DNA of 64,000 bases. It comes from Erinaceus europaeus (taxonomy: Eukaryota > Chordata > Mammalia > Eulipotyphla > Erinaceidae). The position numbers and the translations under genes are program-made. The notes below the pieces were generated by a model. The model was not told the origin of the DNA. It did no database searches and saw only the letters and a program-made list of their open reading frames with translations. The stretch's first letter is position 1; the number at the start of each line of letters is the position of its first letter. Where the stretch lies: positions 70,678,615-70,742,614 of the forward strand of contig NC_080179.1 of the NCBI RefSeq assembly GCF_950295315.1, in the 5' to 3' direction. This document shows positions 60,078-64,000 of this stretch, piece after piece.

Positions 60078-60293
60078 AACTGATAATTTTTAAAATTAGT
60101 CAGGTAACAAAATTTTAACTAAGCAATAAAAGCATCACAAAGATGGCAAGATAGGTGATAGAACTGCAGTGGGTGAAACTTCCCGAGTCAAATCCACTGA
60201 ACGTGCTACAACAAGGTAGTAATAAAAACAGCTAGAAGTTACACGGTACTGACTATGGGCCAGGTGCTCTGTGGAGAACTTTCAACAGATTTT

Positions 60294-60597
60294 CTTTTAA
60301 TATTTATTTCTTTTCCCTTTTGTTGCCCCTGTGTTTTATTGTTGCCGTAGTTATTATTATTGTTGTTATTGATGTCGTCATTGTTAGGTAGGACAAAGAG
60401 AAATGGAGAGAGGAGGGGAAGACAGAGAGAGGGAGAGAAAGATAGACACCTGAAGACCTGCTTCACTGCCTGTGAAGCAGCTCCCCTGCAGGTGCGGAGC
60501 CGGGGGCTTGAACCAGGATCGTTATGCGGGTCCTTGCGCTTCGTGCCACCTGTGCTTAACCCTCTGCGCTTAACCCTCTGCGCTACCACCCGGCTCC
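60294..60597 (-). repeat. SINE with duplicated head end
   Basis: Reverse orientation; the head contains taaccctctgcgct twice in tandem. Confidence 0.88.
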
Positions 60598-60748
60598 CCA
60601 GATTTTCTTATTTGGTCATATTCTTCAACATTCCTAGGCTAGCCAGCTTGTCATCTGTTCCCATGGCATCACATTCACATAAATGATTTACCACTTTATC
60701 ACCCAGTGGGTTTAAGTAGCTTTGGGAAGACGTCTTGTATAGCTTTAC

Positions 60749-60853
60749 CTGACTGTACAACGTTTGGTTCTGTTTTGCTTGCAAAATATCAGGTGTATCT
60801 GGCATTACATGAATCTTGGTTTTATCCTTGTTCCAATCAGCAGTGTATAAGTA
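60749..60853 (-). CDS. NEB: NEB window exon 3 (105 bp, 35 aa)
   Basis: Single-module exon, YLYTADWNKDKTKIHVMPD to QNQTLYSQ. It ends SQ rather than SE/SD, so the junction motif with the next exon is SQKLYK. The intron to window exon 2 is only 160 bp. The MPDTPDI core is typical of the 105-bp class. Confidence 0.96.
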
Positions 60854-61013
60854 CTAGAAAGTTAAAAAGAAGAAATTTGAATCGCTCTTAGAAACATGAC
60901 AGAAAAAAGTATGAAAGTATTTGTATTTAATCTGAATTTCATTAATTTAGCTCCTGAAGTCGTATGCAGTTTTGAAAAGAAACCCCATTTGGAAGGATGG
61001 CTTCTCTGCTTAC

Positions 61014-61220
61014 ATTGTTCATGGTGTGTGCATTTTGTTTGGCAAGAACCATGTCCATGGAGTCGCTCAGCTTCTTAAACTGGAAGCTGCTAGGGTGCTG
61101 GCGGTATTTCTGGTCACTGGCATATTCTGTTGCCTTCCGGGCCTTCTCCACTTCCAGTGAACCAGCAGGACTCCAGCCCAGTCCTTTGTACCATTCGTTG
61201 TAGTCCTGCTTATATTCATT
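61014..61220 (-). CDS. NEB: NEB window exon 2 (207 bp, 69 aa)
   Basis: Second exon of quartet 1. It begins NEYKQDYNEWYKGLGW and ends NAHTMNN, with a GTAAGCAG donor. It carries the once-per-super-repeat motif as WYKGLGW and a module motif SDQKYR. It is one codon longer than all other exons of this class: there is an extra residue between the first YK motif and the WxKG motif, making this super-repeat 244 residues. The frame is preserved. Confidence 0.96.
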
Positions 61221-62016
61221 CTATAAAGGAAAGAGACAAATCCTACTTTGCTCTATCAATTAGAGACAACAAAGTGACCCAGACAAAGGAACCCTCCTGC
61301 ACTGCTGGTGGGAATGTCAATGGGTCCAACCTCTGTGGAGAACAGTCTGGAGAACTCTCACAAGGCTAGAAATGGACCTGCCCTATGACCCTGCAATTCC
61401 TCTCCTGGGGATATATCCTAAGGAACCCAACACACCCCTCCAAAAAGATCTGTGTACACATATGTTCTTAGCAGCACAATTTGTAATAGCCAAAACCTGG
61501 AAGCAACCCAGGTGTCCAACAACAGATGAGTGGCTGAGCAAGTTGTGGTCTATATGCACAATGGAATACTGCTCAGCTGTAAAAAGTGGTGACTTCACCG
61601 TTTTCAGCCGATCTTGGATGGAGCTTGAAAGATTCATGTTAAGTGAAATAACAGAAACAGAAGGATGACTATGGGATGATCTCACTCTCAGGCAGAAGTT
61701 GAAAAACAAGATCAGAAGAGAAAACACAAGTAGAACCTGAACTGGAATTGGTGTATCGCACCAAAGTAAAAGACTCTGGGGTGGGTTGGGGGGAGAATAT
61801 AGGTCCAAGAAGGATTCAGAGGACCTAGTAGGGGTTGTATTGTTATATGGGAAACTGGGAAATGTTATGCATGTACAAACTCTTATATTTACTGTCGAAT
61901 GTAAAACATTAATTCCCCAATAGGGAAATTAAAAAAAAAGTGTGACCCAGAAAGCTGCAGGTCCCCCTTCCCAAGCTCGGGAATCCAAGTAGCACCCGGA
62001 TGGCAGGAAGTCTTAC
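61221..62016 (-). other. NEB: Intron between window exons 1 and 2
   Basis: Nearly the whole 796-bp intron is an L1 3' end (61284-61941). Only about 140 bp are non-repetitive. Confidence 0.85.
61284..61941 (+). mobile_element. L1 3' end, 5'-truncated
   Basis: About 660 bp of ORF2 C-terminus (YDPAIPLLGIYPKE is readable) and 3' UTR, with target duplication gtgacccaga on both sides (61274-61283 and 61942-61951). Confidence 0.9.
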
Positions 62017-62328
62017 ATCGCTTTGTATGTGGTTCATATTCCTGGTCAGCTCGATGCTCATGGCGTCGGGCAGGAGAATGTACTTGTGAATCAGGTGCTT
62101 GTAGTTCGTGTTGGTGATGTTGGCCTGAGCGTCCTTGGCAGCCGTGACACTGAGCATGTCCTTGGGGGTGTGGTAGCTGGTCTTGGTCTTCTCGTAGTTT
62201 TTCTTGTACTCCCGATCAGACTGCATCTTAGCCACTTGCATGGAATGGACTAACTTGGGGTCATCTTCAAGGCTGCGGAAGCCAACCATTTTCCCACGCT
62301 CCTTCTCATAGTTGTATTTGTATTTATA
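62017..62328 (-). CDS. NEB: NEB window exon 1 (312 bp, 104 aa)
   Basis: First exon in transcript order. It is flanked by an AG acceptor (minus strand) after a cctcctcag tract and by a GTAAGA donor. It starts [10 protein letters not shown] and ends NMNHIQSD. Three modules: SDREYK at residues 37-42, a degenerate TNTNYK around 72-77, and the closing SD that joins the next exon. It diverges from the other 312-bp exons ([10 protein letters not shown] instead of LPDQNDVI), as expected for a more N-terminal super-repeat that has not been homogenised. Confidence 0.96.
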
Positions 62329-62467
62329 CTGAGGAGGAAATATACACATTTATTGAGACATAGTCCCTAAACTAGAAACCACTCTCATGTCAGTATTCTG
62401 TACTCATTTAAACAGCCATGCTTTTATGGAGTGCAACAGCCCACAAAGCACAATTTCCACATTTCTA

Positions 62468-62757
62468 TTCATTTATTTATTTATTTTCCCTTTTGTTGTG
62501 CTTGTTGTTTTCTATTATTGTAGTTATTATTGTTGTTGTTATTTATGTCATTGTTAGATAGGACAGAGAGAAATGGAAAGAGGAGGGGAAGACAGAGGGG
62601 GGAGAGAAAGATAGACACCTGCAGACATGCAGACACCCCCTGTGAAGTGACCCTCCTGCCGGTGGGGAGCCGGGGGCTTGATCCTTGAGCCTAGTCCTTG
62701 CACTTTGTCCTTGAGCCTAGTCTTTGCACTTAACCCACTGCACTACCGCCCGACTCC
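62468..62757 (-). repeat. SINE with duplicated head segment
   Basis: Reverse orientation; ccttgagcctagtccttgca is nearly repeated in tandem; flanks aatttccacatttct / aattcccacatttct. Confidence 0.85.
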
Positions 62758-63799
62758 CAATTCCCACATTTCTCTATGTAACTTGATGCTCACAGATCTA
62801 CCTTAGAGGTAGATGGCAAAGGTATTATTATTGCTTCCATTTCCTGGATCAGTAAGATGAGACCTAGGCAGGTGAGTGACTACCTAAAGTCACTAAGGGT
62901 AATGTCCCACATCTTGCAATGATATGCACCACAATGATGTCCACATATACTCTGTTGTTGGTGTTAAAGAGCCTTTCGTTGTTAGTGAGTGTAGCAGATG
63001 AGAAAAATGAAGAAGCAGAGCATTCTAAACAGTTTAATGCTTTCTGAGAGATGACCAGCCCGTCCTTTGTTGGTGGAAAGCAGACTCACTTAGAAAGCAC
63101 ACCATATAATTTGAGTAGTTTCCTATTTGTGAAACTCCTTTCCTTTTGAAATTCTGTAGGTAGGCATAATGGCAAAGAGACTGATTAGTCAGTGTCCCTC
63201 TATAGAAGGGAGCCGGCGGGGTAAGGAGAGCGTCTAATTCTGGGTACCTCTTGTGGGTTTAACAGTACAAGTTAGTAGGAGGAGCTAGGAGAGCCAATCA
63301 GCACCGGCCTCACAGCAGGAGGAGACTGTTAAATTCTCAGGACAATGTGGCTTATGGATGGGCAGGTCAGAGAGGTGGAAAACAGAGCTGCAGGAGAAAG
63401 TAGAGCTGGAGCGTGGCTAAAGAAGCAGTGTTTGTCAGTGTGTTCCTTTGGACACCCCAGTCATTCAATGCTCACTGGGAGTGGATTTCTTGCTCCTTTT
63501 CAAATGAAAACGTTGAGTTTCTACAGTTGATATACTATGGCAATGGTGTGTTGACATATCAGTCCTCCACGGTAGGAAGGGGGAGAAACCTTAATTTGTA
63601 GCATTTGCCAATTTTTTTGGTGCATATATTCTCACATGACTGATATTAAGATGGCAATAATTTGACAACTGGTTTGCAAAGTGCCCAGCTACTTAATAAT
63701 CATCTGTTATCGGCCACTAACACAGAACTTCCTGGGGCATCCTATTAAGAAGCTAGATCATAAGAAACAAAAAAACCAGTAAACCCATTTAGTATGGAT

Positions 63800-64000
63800 T
63801 TTTTTTTTTTTTTTTTTGCCAGCAGGGTAATTTCTAGGGCTCAAGACCAGCATCATGATTCCATTGCTCATGGCAATCACTTTTTCCTTTCTTTTCCCCC
63901 TCTATTCTTCTTCTTTTTTTAAATTTGATATGATAGAAATTGAAAGAGAAGGAAATGAGTGAGAAAGAGAGAGAGAGATAGCGCTGTAGACCTGCTTCAC
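63800..64000 (-). repeat. SINE cut by the window end
   Basis: Reverse orientation, T-run, distal module (gccagcagggtaatttctag) and start of the body. Confidence 0.75.

Larger units (their letters stand above)
59647..60748 (-). other. NEB: Intron between window exons 3 and 4
   Basis: It holds a U1 snRNA retropseudogene (59982-60077) and a SINE (60294-60597). The rest is unremarkable AT-rich intron. Confidence 0.8.
62329..64000 (-). other. NEB: Intron upstream of window exon 1 (partial)
   Basis: It contains a SINE at 62468-62757 and the edge of another from about 63800. The stretch 62760-63790 reads as single-copy intron; I see no exon of the 108-bp class in it, so the preceding NEB exon is outside the window. 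Confidence 0.8.

Noticed and set aside
59843..60079. Small cysteine-rich open frame (CSGCADPCDFPKCGK)
   Set aside because: It is a translation of the U1 snRNA pseudogene.

Overview
The window is mammalian nuclear DNA, entirely inside one gene: the internal super-repeat region of nebulin (NEB), the giant thin-filament ruler protein of skeletal muscle, encoded on the minus strand. I find 37 coding exons between 908 and 62328. All are phase 0, have GT/AG boundaries and no internal stop. They total 6,876 bp (2,292 codons, 66 nebulin modules). The 5' and 3' ends of the gene, its promoter and its UTRs lie outside the window. The interspersed repeats are many copies of a tRNA-derived SINE (A box like TGGCGCAGTGGG, B box like GGTTCGAGCC) of the type I associate with hedgehogs (Erinaceidae). 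The likely source is therefore a hedgehog such as Erinaceus; this is an inference from repeat content, not a database match.

Layout. In transcript order (high to low coordinate) exons follow a strict quartet of 312, 204, 105 and 108 bp, encoding 3+2+1+1 = 7 modules, i.e. one 243-residue super-repeat. Nine complete quartets are present (window exons 1-4, 5-8, ... 33-36) plus the 312-bp exon of a tenth (window exon 37). The only length deviation is window exon 2, 207 instead of 204 bp. Exon junctions cut the actin-binding SDxxYK motif after SD, so any exon can be skipped in frame. The 204-bp exons carry the WLKGIGW-type motif, once per super-repeat, associated with tropomyosin/troponin binding.

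The central quartets (window exons 9-24, about 19.7-50 kb) show exon-confined sequence homogenisation: 312-bp and 204-bp exons are nearly identical over long stretches while their introns are unrelated. This corresponds to the part of NEB that is expanded as a triplicated 8-exon block in human, but no recent genomic triplication is visible here.

Introns hold about 50 SINE copies of at least three subfamilies, seven 5'-truncated L1 3' ends, an unnamed retrotransposon-like family (called family D here) with a constant 3' end, a solo LTR with 6-bp target duplications, a second LTR, a polyadenylated retroposed transcript inside an L1, a 201-bp (AGA)n-tailed insert that may be a Vingi-type LINE end, and a U1 snRNA retropseudogene. 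I found no independent gene, CRISPR array, prokaryotic feature or novel multi-gene system.
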